Source: Ampullaceana balthica (taxonomy: Eukaryota; Mollusca; Gastropoda; Lymnaeidae). From it: DNA of 64,000 nt. Position 1 is the stretch's first letter, and the number at the start of each line of letters is the position of its first letter. Shown piece after piece: positions 1 to 10,750 of this stretch. The stretch is taken from the NCBI GenBank assembly GCA_944989445.1, contig CALYLW010000014.1, positions 310,001-374,000 of the forward strand, in the 5' to 3' direction. A program made the translations under genes and the position numbers. The notes under the pieces are model-generated. The model searched no databases, was not told the origin of the DNA, and worked only from the letters and a program-made list of their open reading frames with translations.

Positions 1-3000
1 ATCTGTGTCGACAGTGCGAATCAGAATCCTGCGGCAATGTTCAGCTGCATGGGCCAGGTGAAGCATCATCCATGTGTCTGCTTCCTCGTGATTACATGGT
101 GAAAGATTCGTGTGGTCAATGGGTTTATTGGAGATCACATCTGGACCTTGAGTGGTAACAATAAGCTTCTGTGATTGTACTGTAAGAAGATATCGTGCTA
201 GGAATGAGCAAGAAACTTCCCCACTGCGATGGTAATATGGTCTCTGGCGTCACACGCTTTCTCTTCTCTAGTCCTCGGCGCTCTCTTGTGAAAGCTTTTA
301 AGCTGTCACTTGGATAACAGTCCCACACTACATCTAGACGATGGGAGACATTTTTCAGGGTCTGCATCACATAGGGGATAAACACCTGGTTTGCGTAGTC
401 AGCAAATGTTCTTGCAGATCCTGGCCTCAACATATTGACAACAGTCGCCCCATCAAGGATGGTCATGTCAGTGACTGTTGGCACTGCTGATGAAGTTTGG
501 AGAGGTTCCAAACACTCCAGCAACCCGACTTGCTTGACACTCTCATTCGTCCTTCACAGGACAGTGATGGAGGGGCCGACTGATTTTCATATGAAAAAAA
601 GTCTGTCAAGCCCCCATTTCTGGTTTGGCATGCTACATACAACCTCGAAAAGAGGTAACAGTCACTTTTCAGTGATGAAATCATATACTGTGGTGCTGAT
701 CGCTTCTTTCTTTTTGCACCAGCGATCAATATGAAATTGTTTCGCTTGATTGGAGCAGATACTGGCTTGGTCATGTTAACAAGTCTTTCTTGCGTAAATT
801 CGTTGTATTGAGCTACACCAGTCTTGTGTATATTACTCAAGGTCTAATGTACAGCAGCATCAACAATGTTGTTATCATGAAGAGTGACTAACTTTGCGCT
901 TTTTTCAAGAAATTGGTTGCCAGTTTCCTGTATCACATCCAATAATCTACACACGTCAGCCTTGAATTTTTCTTGGAACCCTTTGTCTTGTTCATGATGC
1001 TGGTCTGATTCTTTGCTGTGTTTTATTTCAAAAGATAACTCTAGGTCTTGAAGAACTCTGGAGACCTCTGGCCCTCCAATCATCCAGCGTCTCAATGCCG
1101 AGGTGTTTTCAGTGAGTCCCACTGCTCCTCCCTCACCTTTGATGATGGCATTGTTTTGCTCATGTGCTTGGTCTAGTGCCATTTTTGAGAAGGGGCGAGA
1201 TGTCTTTTGCAGAACGAATCGACCTCGCATCAAGTCTTCGTAGCACATTGAACTACCACCCTGCAGTTTCTTCATGTCATGAATGTGCACGGAGAGCCAT
1301 CTCCCATAATTTTGTTGATCTAGTGCAAAAAACCAAGGCGTTAGCTCTTCTAGAGTTTGAAGATACAGTGTAAAGTTTCCATCTCGCAATGAGGCTACAA
1401 ACACCAGCAAAATCATCTCTTACTGCAGGATCAGTGTCCAGTATTTGAATGTTGGACTTGTGATCATAGACTCTTTCCAGTCCTCAAAGCACAGCACATT
1501 CTCTTCCAGTGCAGCACAAGACAATGAGTACTGTTTATAAGCATGTTTTAACAACATGAAGAGGGCGCATGCAGTCAACTGGTGAGCATGGCGAGTCCTT
1601 GTAACATGACTTCCAGTAAGGAAAGACCCAGCACATCCAGATGTGGCTACTTTGGCATTAACCAGGGCTTCTACCCGCCCACTGTCCTTTAGAAGGGTTC
1701 CAACTGTCTTCAAAAAAGACATTTCAATATGCAGTCCTCTAAGCAACAATGTTATTTTGCTTTCTCCATAAGATTCCGGGCATTTCCACTGAATTTGCTT
1801 AGCAATGGCAAACAAGAGCTGATCAGCAGTGATAACAGGAATCTGTCCAGGGTTGAGAAATTTGACTGCTTGCATCACCAAGTCCATAGCATGATTCATC
1901 ATAGCTGGTGATTTGGAACTTTCATGGAACAATGGAAGAAGACTAGATATTCCTGGTGTGCGATCCTTTTGTTGACTTATTGATGCATGGAAGGCCCCCA
2001 GGAAACACAATCTGTATCAGCAGAATGCATAGCCTCCATCCACTCAAGCTCCGATGAGATAGCTTGATTGAGAACGTCTCCAAGGACACCATTTTCCGTG
2101 AACCTGCAATTATTAGTTTTCTTAACATGTTTTACATTACCACTTTAACAGCTAGTAAGAATAGGATTAAGAGAATATAATGTATGTATAAATACACAAA
2201 CACACTAAAAAGAAAGAAACTAAACCTCTGACTAATTCCTGAGTCAGTTGACACACTTGCATTGTGGGGCTGGGCAGGTTCCACTGGCATTTTCAGCAAG
2301 AATGGTGGGATACTTGTGAAGAAATCTGGTAACTCAGCAGCCGATAATGTTTTACTTATTGCTTCAACTTCTAATTCAGGTGACAGCATTCTCTCAGTTC
2401 CTTTGCAATGTTCACTAGGATGTTGAAATAGAGATATTGCAGTGCCATGGAATGAATCCTTGGAAGTTGTAGAGCTAGGATTGTGGTCTATATTGTCAAC
2501 TGCAGCTGTTGTAAAGAGACCATGTCTAAGTTTCATAGGACACACAACTTTGTCATGTTGGAATTGTCTGCAGGCCTTCGCTGCCAATTCTGATGAAATT
2601 TCTAACCCTCTTTTGTATGAAATGCTCAAGCCTAGACTGTGCATGCGTTCAACTAGTTCCTTTTTTCTTGTCTGTGCATGTATTGTTAAACCAACATAGA
2701 CTTGGACAGGTGGTTCTCTATTTTTGGAATGTTTATTCGTTGTGGAATTGTTTGCCCTTGATCTCTTCCCCTCTGTCTTCACAGCATTAAAACTTGCAAG
2801 CTGAGCAAGCGACAGTGCTGCTTGGTTCTTCCCTTTGTTTGATGTAATGCTTGGGCCCTGCACTATCATCTGCATCAGAGCCAACAGACTCTCTGGAACG
2901 CTTGTGTTCTGAACATCTTCAGTGCATGAAGCATTAAACCTGGCCTGCAAACTAAATAGGTCCCTGCGTACTATCCTCGCTGCCTTTGCTAGATGTACAG

Positions 3001-5095
3001 CTTCGTCATCTATGGTTTCAGCATAGGCCTCTTGTAAGGTAGTGTTTAAACTGTCTGTGAATGTTAACAGAATGTCTCTGCCACTGTTGTGGGCTTGAAG
3101 GTCTGGAAAATGTGCTAAAAGCCATGTTTTCAGTCTGCTACTGTGTAAACAGCCAGTTTCTACACCAACTTCCGCACAGATGGCAAACTGTTACACCCTC
3201 GGAGGCTCCATGCAAAAACCAAGGTTATGACAGACATCATCAGAGACCTTCTGTTTGCTGATGACTGTGCCCTAAATGCTGCCTCAGAAGCCGATATGCA
3301 ACGCAGCGTTAACCTGATCTCCAGCGCCTGCACAAACTTTGGTCTGACAATCAACACCAAGAAGACTGAAGTCCTCCATCAGCCTGCGCCTGGAAGGCCC
3401 TACGTTGAGCCCAGCATCACTTTCAACGGCCAGAGACTCAACACAGTGCAACGGTTCTCATACCTAGGCAGCACACTGTCGCAAAATGTCACCATCGATG
3501 ACGAAGTGAGCGTCAGAATTGCCAGAGCCAGCTCCACTTTTGGCAGGTTGTACCCAAATGTCTGGAACAGAAGAGGCATTACCATCCAGACCAAGCTGAA
3601 AGTGTACAGGGCGGTGGTGCTCCGCACACTGCTATGTGCGTGTGAAACATGGACTGTATCAGCGCCATGCTAGGAAGCTTAACCACTTTCATTCAACAAG
3701 CCTCAGGAAGATCCTCGGCATAAAGTGGCAGGATAAAATACCAGACACAGTGATACTGACCAAGGCAGGTCTCCCCAGCATATTCACACTCCTGATGCAG
3801 TCCCAGCTTCGTTGGGCAGGGCACGTGGTCCGAATGCCAGACGAGAGACTGCAAAAGAGACTCTTCGATGGCGAGCTCCAGCATGGCCAGCGGTCCCACG
3901 GTGGGCAAAAGAAACGGTACAAAGACACACTGAAAGTCTCACTGAAAGCGCTTGCCATCAACGCAGACACGTGGGAACTTGCTGCAAAGGACCGTTCCAC
4001 CTGGCGTTCTTCCATCCACGAAGGTGCCAAGTCATGCGAGGCAAACAGGATCACCTCCGCAGAAAAGAAGAGGCAAGCCCGAAAGACCCGTGCTGTCAAC
4101 CCTCCTGGAGATGTCCCACTCGTCCCTTGTCCCTTCTGTTCCCGAACCTTCCGTGCTAGGATCGGCCTTATCAGCCATCTGCGCACGCACAATCAAAGCC
4201 AGTCCCAGCAACCCTCAGATGACTAGAGTGGTCTTCGTCGAATCGACGGACGAACAAACAAACAACACCAACTTCCTGTAGACGACTAAGGTACATTTTA
4301 GAAAGATCAGCCAGTTTTAACACTTTTAAGTTGTCACCTGTAGATGAATGTTTTACTTGTTCGATGTACTCTGTCAATTCAGCAAAGACCAAAGCTTTTC
4401 GAATTTGATCAGATCTCTGATCTGCGCAGTCTACTTTAGGCTGAGCTTTTCTGTATAGGCTAGTGAGACAGGCAGGGTGGTATTTCAGTTCTTGGGCAAT
4501 CACATCACCTCGACTTAATTTTGCCAAAAGGTGGCTGTCTTGAAGAATCAGAGCACAGTTCCTAATCCTTTCATCCAGCTTAAAAGTAGAAGCATGTCTA
4601 AGATCCTTTGCTGGTGCTTTCTTACCACACAAAAAAACAACTGAGATCCTTATCAACTACTCCATCTCCAGATGATCTCTGTTCCCTGCGAGTAACTTTT
4701 TTAGCAGGTACACTTTCCTCACCTGGGTCGCAAGATGCAAGTTTTCTCTTCAGTTTTGTTGTATTATATTTTAAACGACATGACATGAAATGAAGCTTTC
4801 TTTTTCATGAATGTTTCCTCAACACCATCTCCATCATCCAGTCTAGTTAAAAAGCCAGGTGACAGTGTGCCACATTCACCAAACTTAGTCAGATTTTCAG
4901 CCAAAGTCACATATGTAGATCCTTGATTTGTTTGTCTGGCATTAGCGGGAAACTAATTTTTCGTTGGTATTTTTCTGACAAAGCACACACATATCCCAGT
5001 TAGTGGGTTGAAAACCAGCAGCATCTTGGTTTTCATGGCTTACATTATGATTATTCATGGCTGAATAAAAAGTGGCTGCACAATCTAAAAGAAAT
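1..5095 (-). pseudogene. Decayed copy of a multi-copy uncharacterised animal gene family (continues off the left edge)
   Basis: Read on the minus strand, a protein runs from about 5095 to the window edge. It has a Cys-rich start (CVLCQK near 4985; a second motif CGKKAPAKDL near 4620; YHPACLTSLY near 4470), then HFPDLQAHNSGRD near 3085, GLHIEMSFLKTVGTLL near 1715, HEQNNAIIKGEGGAVGLTE at about 1167-1110, ALKSDCYLFSRLYV near 670, and an acidic end with EADTWMMLHLAHAAE (about 88-45) and VDTD at 13-2. I recognise this arrangement from numerous unnamed invertebrate proteins; the function is unknown. The E-ADT...DTD pattern resembles PIN/XPG-like nuclease motifs, which is inference. Intron boundaries seem present (acceptor at about 5080; intron about 2105-2235). 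In-frame stops at 1420-1422 and 844-846, a frameshift near 500 and one near 4640, and a LINE insertion at 3174-4264 show that it is dead. Confidence 0.7.
3174..4264 (+). mobile_element. 5'-truncated LINE with C-terminal C2H2 zinc finger, inserted in the 1-5095 pseudogene
   Basis: The translation starts inside the reverse transcriptase (DGKL, then LLFADDCAL with the FADD catalytic motif near 3255), continues through the thumb region (FSYLGSTLSQNVTIDDEV) and ends with a C-terminal finger CPFCSRTFRARIGLISHLRTH at about 4127-4189. The frame changes near 3640-3670. Its 3' tail carries GTCGAATCGACGGACGAAC, a short inverted repeat also seen in the minus-strand relic at 59.8 kb. The insertion is bounded by a 12-bp direct repeat ACACCAACTTCC at 3162-3173 and 4265-4276. 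If the insert and one repeat are removed, the minus-strand host frame is restored (SRLQEVGVETG). Confidence 0.85.
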
Positions 5096-5912
5096 AGAAA
5101 AATAAATGTTTAAACAATTTCAAAAATCTCATAGACAGCAATCCAAAATTTATACTGCATTTTAGATGCTATGACGAATGATAATGAAATAGGAAAATTT
5201 AATGCATGCATAAACCTGACCTTATATAAAGTTAACAAAGATGGAGCACCTAAAAGGCCTAACAGCCTGTACATCAACAAGCTCCTATTACTACTACTAC
5301 TACTACTATTAAAGTATTATGATTATCACTACCAGTTTGTTGGGTTTTTTTTAAAATGTGATTACTGATCCAATATAAATTATCCGCATCCTATATTATA
5401 TTATCATTATCTAACAAAAATGAATGAAAGCACTTTTGCAGCAAAATAAAAGCTAGTACTTACCCAAATCAATGAATCTTTGCCTTTTCGGAGTTTCCTA
5501 AGACACTTTCTGTTTGTGTTCAGCCATCTTGCGATTCAGTTTGTGCCGCACAGTACTCTCGCACTGAAGGCTTTATTTTAATTCTAAAAGTATGTGTACT
5601 CTGTAACCAATAAAATAATCAAATAGGACAAATCATTTAGTTAATTTTGGTATAAAAAAGTAATTTTTTTCTATGTTTACTGCTTTAGAAAACGTGTTGC
5701 AATATTTGAGTTGGAAATAAATAAATTCCTACGCGTCTGCAAATAGTCCCTACGCTTTATGATAACATACATTTAAAAAAACAAAGATTTGTTTTGGCTC
5801 TGTTTCTAAATTTAAAATATTATTATTTGTGAACACATTTTAACTCATGTCATGTTTGTAGCATGATGATGCACAATCTATGCTTATCAATGCAACATAG
5901 AACCCCAGCTAA
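4765..5912. other. N-terminal exon edge of the pseudogene, then no gene seen
   Basis: The part up to about 5095 belongs to the minus-strand pseudogene. From 5096 to 5912 I see only AT-rich sequence with a short (ACT)n microsatellite at about 5286-5308. Further 5' exons of the pseudogene family may be present but I could not recognise them. Confidence 0.4.
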
Positions 5913-6544
5913 CAGTCTGACCTCGCTAAGTCGAACTCCACTAAGTCGAAAACCTCCCTATATCGAATTAATTGTTAGGTCCCGGCCAAATTCCATAAGA
6001 CTAATGTATTTTAGATCTCAACTCCAAGATTTTTTGCTTTCAACCTCTCTTAGTCCAATTTTCCAAGTCGTTTGGTTTATTATTCTGGAGTGACATTTCA
6101 GAACACATGTTCCAAAGATGGACGTAAAATCTTATCTTAGTGCATTCCACAAGGAATTTAAGCGACCCTTGCAAATACAAAAAAAAATGACAAAGACAAG
6201 AAAAAGGAGTGGTAAGTGGTAACTAATTTGCGTTCCTTTGCTGCATGCTGTGACTCTTTTTAAAAAGAAAAATCCCACTGTAAAGGGAGTAAAGTGGGGG
6301 ACGGGAGGGAAGGTGTATCCTCTCACTGGTTTTTGTCGGCATGTCAAAGCAAGTTGGCTTCCTTTCATATGAAACGCAGACACCGCCTCTCTTTCCTGTC
6401 AACTACTAGCCTACTAGCCTCTCAATATCTACATTGTCCTTGATTAATCTGCGCCTATTACGCCATTTTCCCTAATACTCAAAAACTCTGTAAGTCGAAT
6501 TTTTTTTCGGGTCCTTTTGAGTTCGACTTAGAGAGGTCCGACTG
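5913..6544. mobile_element. pogo/mariner-type MITE, 632 bp
   Basis: The ends are inverted repeats: CAGTCTGACCTCGCTAAGTC at 5913 and its complement ending GAGAGGTCCGACTG at 6544, with a TA dinucleotide outside the right end and AA outside the left. Subterminal repeats of AAGTCGAA recur inside both ends. No transposase frame is visible. The termini match those of the element at 8003-9262, so the two are family members. Confidence 0.7.
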
Positions 6545-7738
6545 TATTTATTTAAATACAAATTTAAAAATTAGAGATTTAGTGGCGTCCTTGGCAACTG
6601 CCCCAATGCCACTGGTGCTGTGTACAGAATGGTTGCACAATGCCAGTCCTCTAAGTGAATTCCACACCAAAAAAAAATTGAGGCCAAACTAAGAAGTAAA
6701 CAGTGAAGATAAAAGAATTTTAAAAATATTATTTTATATTTCATTCGACAATAAGCAGAAATTATGTTTATATTGAAATTTAATTGTTGCTTTAAGATTT
6801 GACTGATTGAATGATTGACTGAACCATTAAAAACCTTATAAAATAACATAATTTACCCTGAGCAGACTAGTTTTTATTGGCTACCATTTGTTCAACCTTA
6901 TTATGACTCCACTACTACTATAGTTTGGTTCATAAAAGATGATAGTGTGAACATTTTATAAAATATTGCTGATCACTTCATCAAACAAATTGCAATTGTG
7001 TAATAAAAAAAAACATCTCCAAAAAGCACATGCATATACATTCTTTTTTTTAGCACACTTCATGTACATAATGAAGTTTAACAACTTGTTGTGTATATTG
7101 AAGACATATAGGTTTTATTTATCTTGATCGTCAGTTATCTCAACACTTTAAGGCTGGCAACTATAAATAATTATGAATGAAAAATTTTACTATTATAAAC
7201 TTTTAATCAACTTTTCAGTTTTTAGAAATTCGTAAGGTTTTGATGGAAATAATGATTTTGATACTGATAACTTGTAATCATAAAAGTAAATTAAAGTTCT
7301 AATTAATGAAGATAATATAATGACTGTAAAGTTAAGTCATTTGCAAGTTTTTAATATATTGTAATTTACACTAAAATTTCAATTTGTGAACAGAAACAAA
7401 AACCCCATTAGATGCATCTAATAGAGATGTTAATAATTTTTTAAATATTATAATTAATTACAATTTTATGTAAAGTACTGTTTAAATTTAAAAAAAATTG
7501 ATGCAATAATATCACAGAGATTTAAGATTTTTGTATATTCTATATAAAGCTTTATATAATGCTACTCTAAAAATTATTAAAGTTATTATGTTTGATCTAG
7601 ATTCATATTAATTTACTTAAACAATTCTTAAAAAAACAAATTATAAACAAAGCAAAGTAATGAAATCTCATTTTAAGAAAAAATAACATTTACGTTTTAA
7701 ACATCCCAATTGAATTTAAATAAAATGTAAATACACTA
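6545..7738. other. AT-rich stretch, nothing recognised
   Basis: No exon, repeat end or RNA gene could be supported here. It may be intronic if the missing 5' exons of selenoprotein K lie upstream. Confidence 0.4.
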
Positions 7739-9782
7739 CAATGATACCTCGAGATACGAGTTTAATTTGTTCCGTAACCTTGCTCGTATGTCAGTTTGCT
7801 CATATCTCAAAGCAATTTTCCCCATTGAAATGCCATTAATCTGTTCCATCCCAAAAATTTGCTACCCCTAATTGTTTTTGTTATGTGTTTTTGAATAAGA
7901 AAAATGTATTTATAAATGACAAATATGGTATAAAACATAATAAAAGAGAATGTAAGGCAAAAACAAAACAACTGGTTTTATAAAGTGTACTGTACATACA
8001 TACAGTCGAAACCGGTTAAGTCGACGGCGTTGGGGTATGAAAAATGGCGTCGACATAACCGATGATCGAGTTAAAACGAAAACCAATGGCAGCAAAATAT
8101 TAACATGTGCTTGAAATTTCTCTATGTATGTGATTAATTAGTTAGCGTTAATTAGTGATGGGACAATTAATCGGAATCATATTGGAACCCTAATATTTCT
8201 TCACTCTTTCCTAAGGTTGTAATGACCGTTCATTTTTAAGGACCGTTTAAAATTTAAATATAACCATGGTTCCCACTCAGGAAAACGGGAAAAAGTCGGG
8301 AATTCTGAAAAACAAATTCTCGGCCTTGAAAGTCGGGAAAAGTTATGACTAATCGGGAGTTTTTATATATATATTTTATTATTTTTATATATATATGTTT
8401 ATGCCGAAGTAAAGGACTTTCATTAGGTCTCTGTGGTATGTTTCGATTCCATTTAATAAAAAAAGTTACCAGTTTATAATTGTCTGCGCATGCGCTAAAA
8501 GGTCAAATTTTTCACCTCGCCTCGTCACAGCCGCTCGCGTTTGCCGTCGTATCAGCGAGTTTAAAATACAAATAAACAAATCAATATGGTAATTTTAAGT
8601 TTAATGCTTTTGACGTGCAGGATATCTGTTACTATCAGAACGCTCTCTAATTTCCTCAGTCAATCAAACTTGTAATATAAATAAAACTATTGTGGCCTTG
8701 ACCGTTGATCACAGCACGCTGTGGGCTGTGCGTTGACCTCGGCCGGCAACTAAGACTAAGTCTAAGCGAATTTAAAAAAAAATCATTTCTTATCAGAAAT
8801 GATTTGATTTCATCGTCACGCGCGTGTTACTCACAGTCACGTATCTTACTGGTAACAATAACTGGTAACGCGATTGTCCAGTATCTCGGGTGAATACATA
8901 CTTCATAGATACACGTCGAACTAATAATTCACACACGCAAAACATCCGGTAATTTTTATTGAAATCTCATAGAATCACACAATAGCCGGAAGTCTCGAAG
9001 AAATCGAGATGTCAACACTGTTTTGAACTAAAAATGTCAGAGTGCATTGCTAGGCCAACCGACGAGGATCGAGCTAAGCAACGTTAAGTTGCAAATTTGG
9101 CCCTCTTTTGTGCTCGAGGTATTAGGTTTCGGCGACTTAGAAAAATCGAATTAGCCGATGAAAAAATGCTAAGACAAAGAGAGAATTTGGCGGTTCCAAT
9201 AAAAAACGTCGAGTTAGTGGGATGGTCGAGCTAACCGAGCTCGAGGTAAGTGGGTTCGACTGTATTTGTATTTTGGTAATTTAAATGTAAATTACACACG
9301 ACTTAAATGCTACTTATGCTTAATTTTAGTCACTGATTTTCTCTTCACTGGTCTTTGCCTCTTCCGCCAGATTAAAATAAAAAACAACTGTCCAAGGTGG
9401 TTTGTTTCTTCCTCCCTTTCAGAATGCTGCGGAAATGAGTTAGGCAAGTGTCATTAAAAAGCTCCAATGCACGACCAGTTGCAACCTTTTCGGGGTGTTT
9501 CTTTTCCACGAACTGTGAAACTCTCTCACACATTCCCAATATCTCTTTTATCTCACTTGTAGACATAACCTCCTCCACCTCTGGCTCTTCCTCAAAACCA
9601 ATTTCTTGCAGAACCCCCGAATGCTGCTGTAACTGTAACTCTTGTAATTCATCGGTCGTCAGTTCCTGAGAGTGCTCGTATCTCAAATTTTGATTGTATT
9701 TCAAAACAAAACTTCGCTTGCTCAACAGCTCGTATCTCAAATAACTCGTATGTTAGGGCACTCGTATCTCAAGGTACCACTG
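7739..9782 (-). mobile_element. pogo/Tigger-like DNA transposon remnant, split by a second element
   Basis: The right end reads GTATCTCAAGGTACCACTG and the left end is its diverged complement (CAATGATACCTCGAGATAC); TA flanks both sides (7737-7738, 9783-9784). On the minus strand 9740-9372 encodes 122 residues ending in FNDTCLTHFRSILKGRKKQ, a C-terminus I know from Tigger/pogo-type transposases, including the SEIKEILGM..V..FVEKKHPEK stretch. The catalytic DDE core is missing. The element is interrupted by 8003-9262. Confidence 0.7.
8003..9262. mobile_element. pogo/mariner-type nonautonomous element nested in 7739-9782
   Basis: The ends CAGTCGAAACCGGTTAAGTC and, in complement, CAGTCGAACCCACTTACCTC form imperfect terminal inverted repeats flanked by TA at 8001-8002 and 9263-9264. 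Both ends carry further copies of the TCGA(C/G) motif. No coding frame is convincing inside it. Confidence 0.75.
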
Positions 9783-9784
9783 TA

Positions 9785-10750
9785 TATAGTTTTTAAAAAA
9801 TGATTTAATTCTATCAAGTATGTTATGGTGTACCTATAAGCCTTGTTCACTTAAATCTAATGGCTTGTAAATGATATGAATTTTTTCAAATAATTTTACG
9901 TTTTTAAATTATTAAAAAATTAACCAAATTTTTATCAACAGGGATTATTTTTATTCCCTCAAAACATTGTACATGTACTTTTTAAAAAAATCCTAAGCTT
10001 GAAATTTGAAAAAAAAATTAGTTTAGCTTTTTGCTTAATTTATCCCTGAAGTAGAAAAAATTAGTTTAAACTAGTCTTTATGATTTTTATATACCTTATG
10101 ACATATATATTTTTATATATTTTTTTACAAGTGAGAAAGTGTTTATTTTTTGGTATGTTTCTAAATGGATACATAGATCTTGAGCAATTTTTGCATAAAT
10201 ATTATTTTCTGAAATGAAATAGTGGGTTGTTAAGAACTTGACAAAATATTACTTATGGGGCGGTGGCCATGAATTATTATTTTAAAATTTTTTTGGCTAT
10301 GTAAATAGAACTCCAAGCTAATTTTAAATATACGTACTTCATTATCTATACTTTTAAAAAAAAATAATAAATTAAAAAAATTAAATTATTATACTCATAT
10401 GCTTTTACTTTGACAACACAATACATTTCTGTGCAGATATAAATACAAGACAATCATAGCCTTTATAGTCCATAATAAAATTTTGGTGGATTAAAAAAAT
10501 TAATAATATTCTGTACTTTCTGGGCTGGTGTAGATTTTTCCAAAATGAGAGCTCGACTCAAGAAAAATATTAAATAGTGTTAGTAAATACTAGAGAAAAA
10601 AAGTTTACTATGAATGGCTTGGAGGTCAATTATTTTACAAGATTGCCTTTATGTTCATTATTATAATTTAGGAAATTTATTATATCACATTCAATTTATG
10701 TAACCTGCTCAAAAGTTCAATGTAAATAAGCTTTCAAATAATTTTTTCAG
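9785..10750. other. AT-rich sequence, probably selenoprotein K intron
   Basis: I searched for the exon coding the transmembrane segment of selenoprotein K (a W..S..TD.FWG..F-type stretch) ahead of the 10751 exon and did not find one. Nothing else is recognisable. Confidence 0.35.

Noticed and set aside
9372..9740. A host gene of 122 codons
   Set aside because: It lies within TA-flanked inverted repeats and has the C-terminal pattern of pogo/Tigger transposases.
9824..9840. ATGGTGTACCTA as the selenoprotein K start (family begins MVY)
   Set aside because: The frame stops after four codons at TAA and no donor follows.
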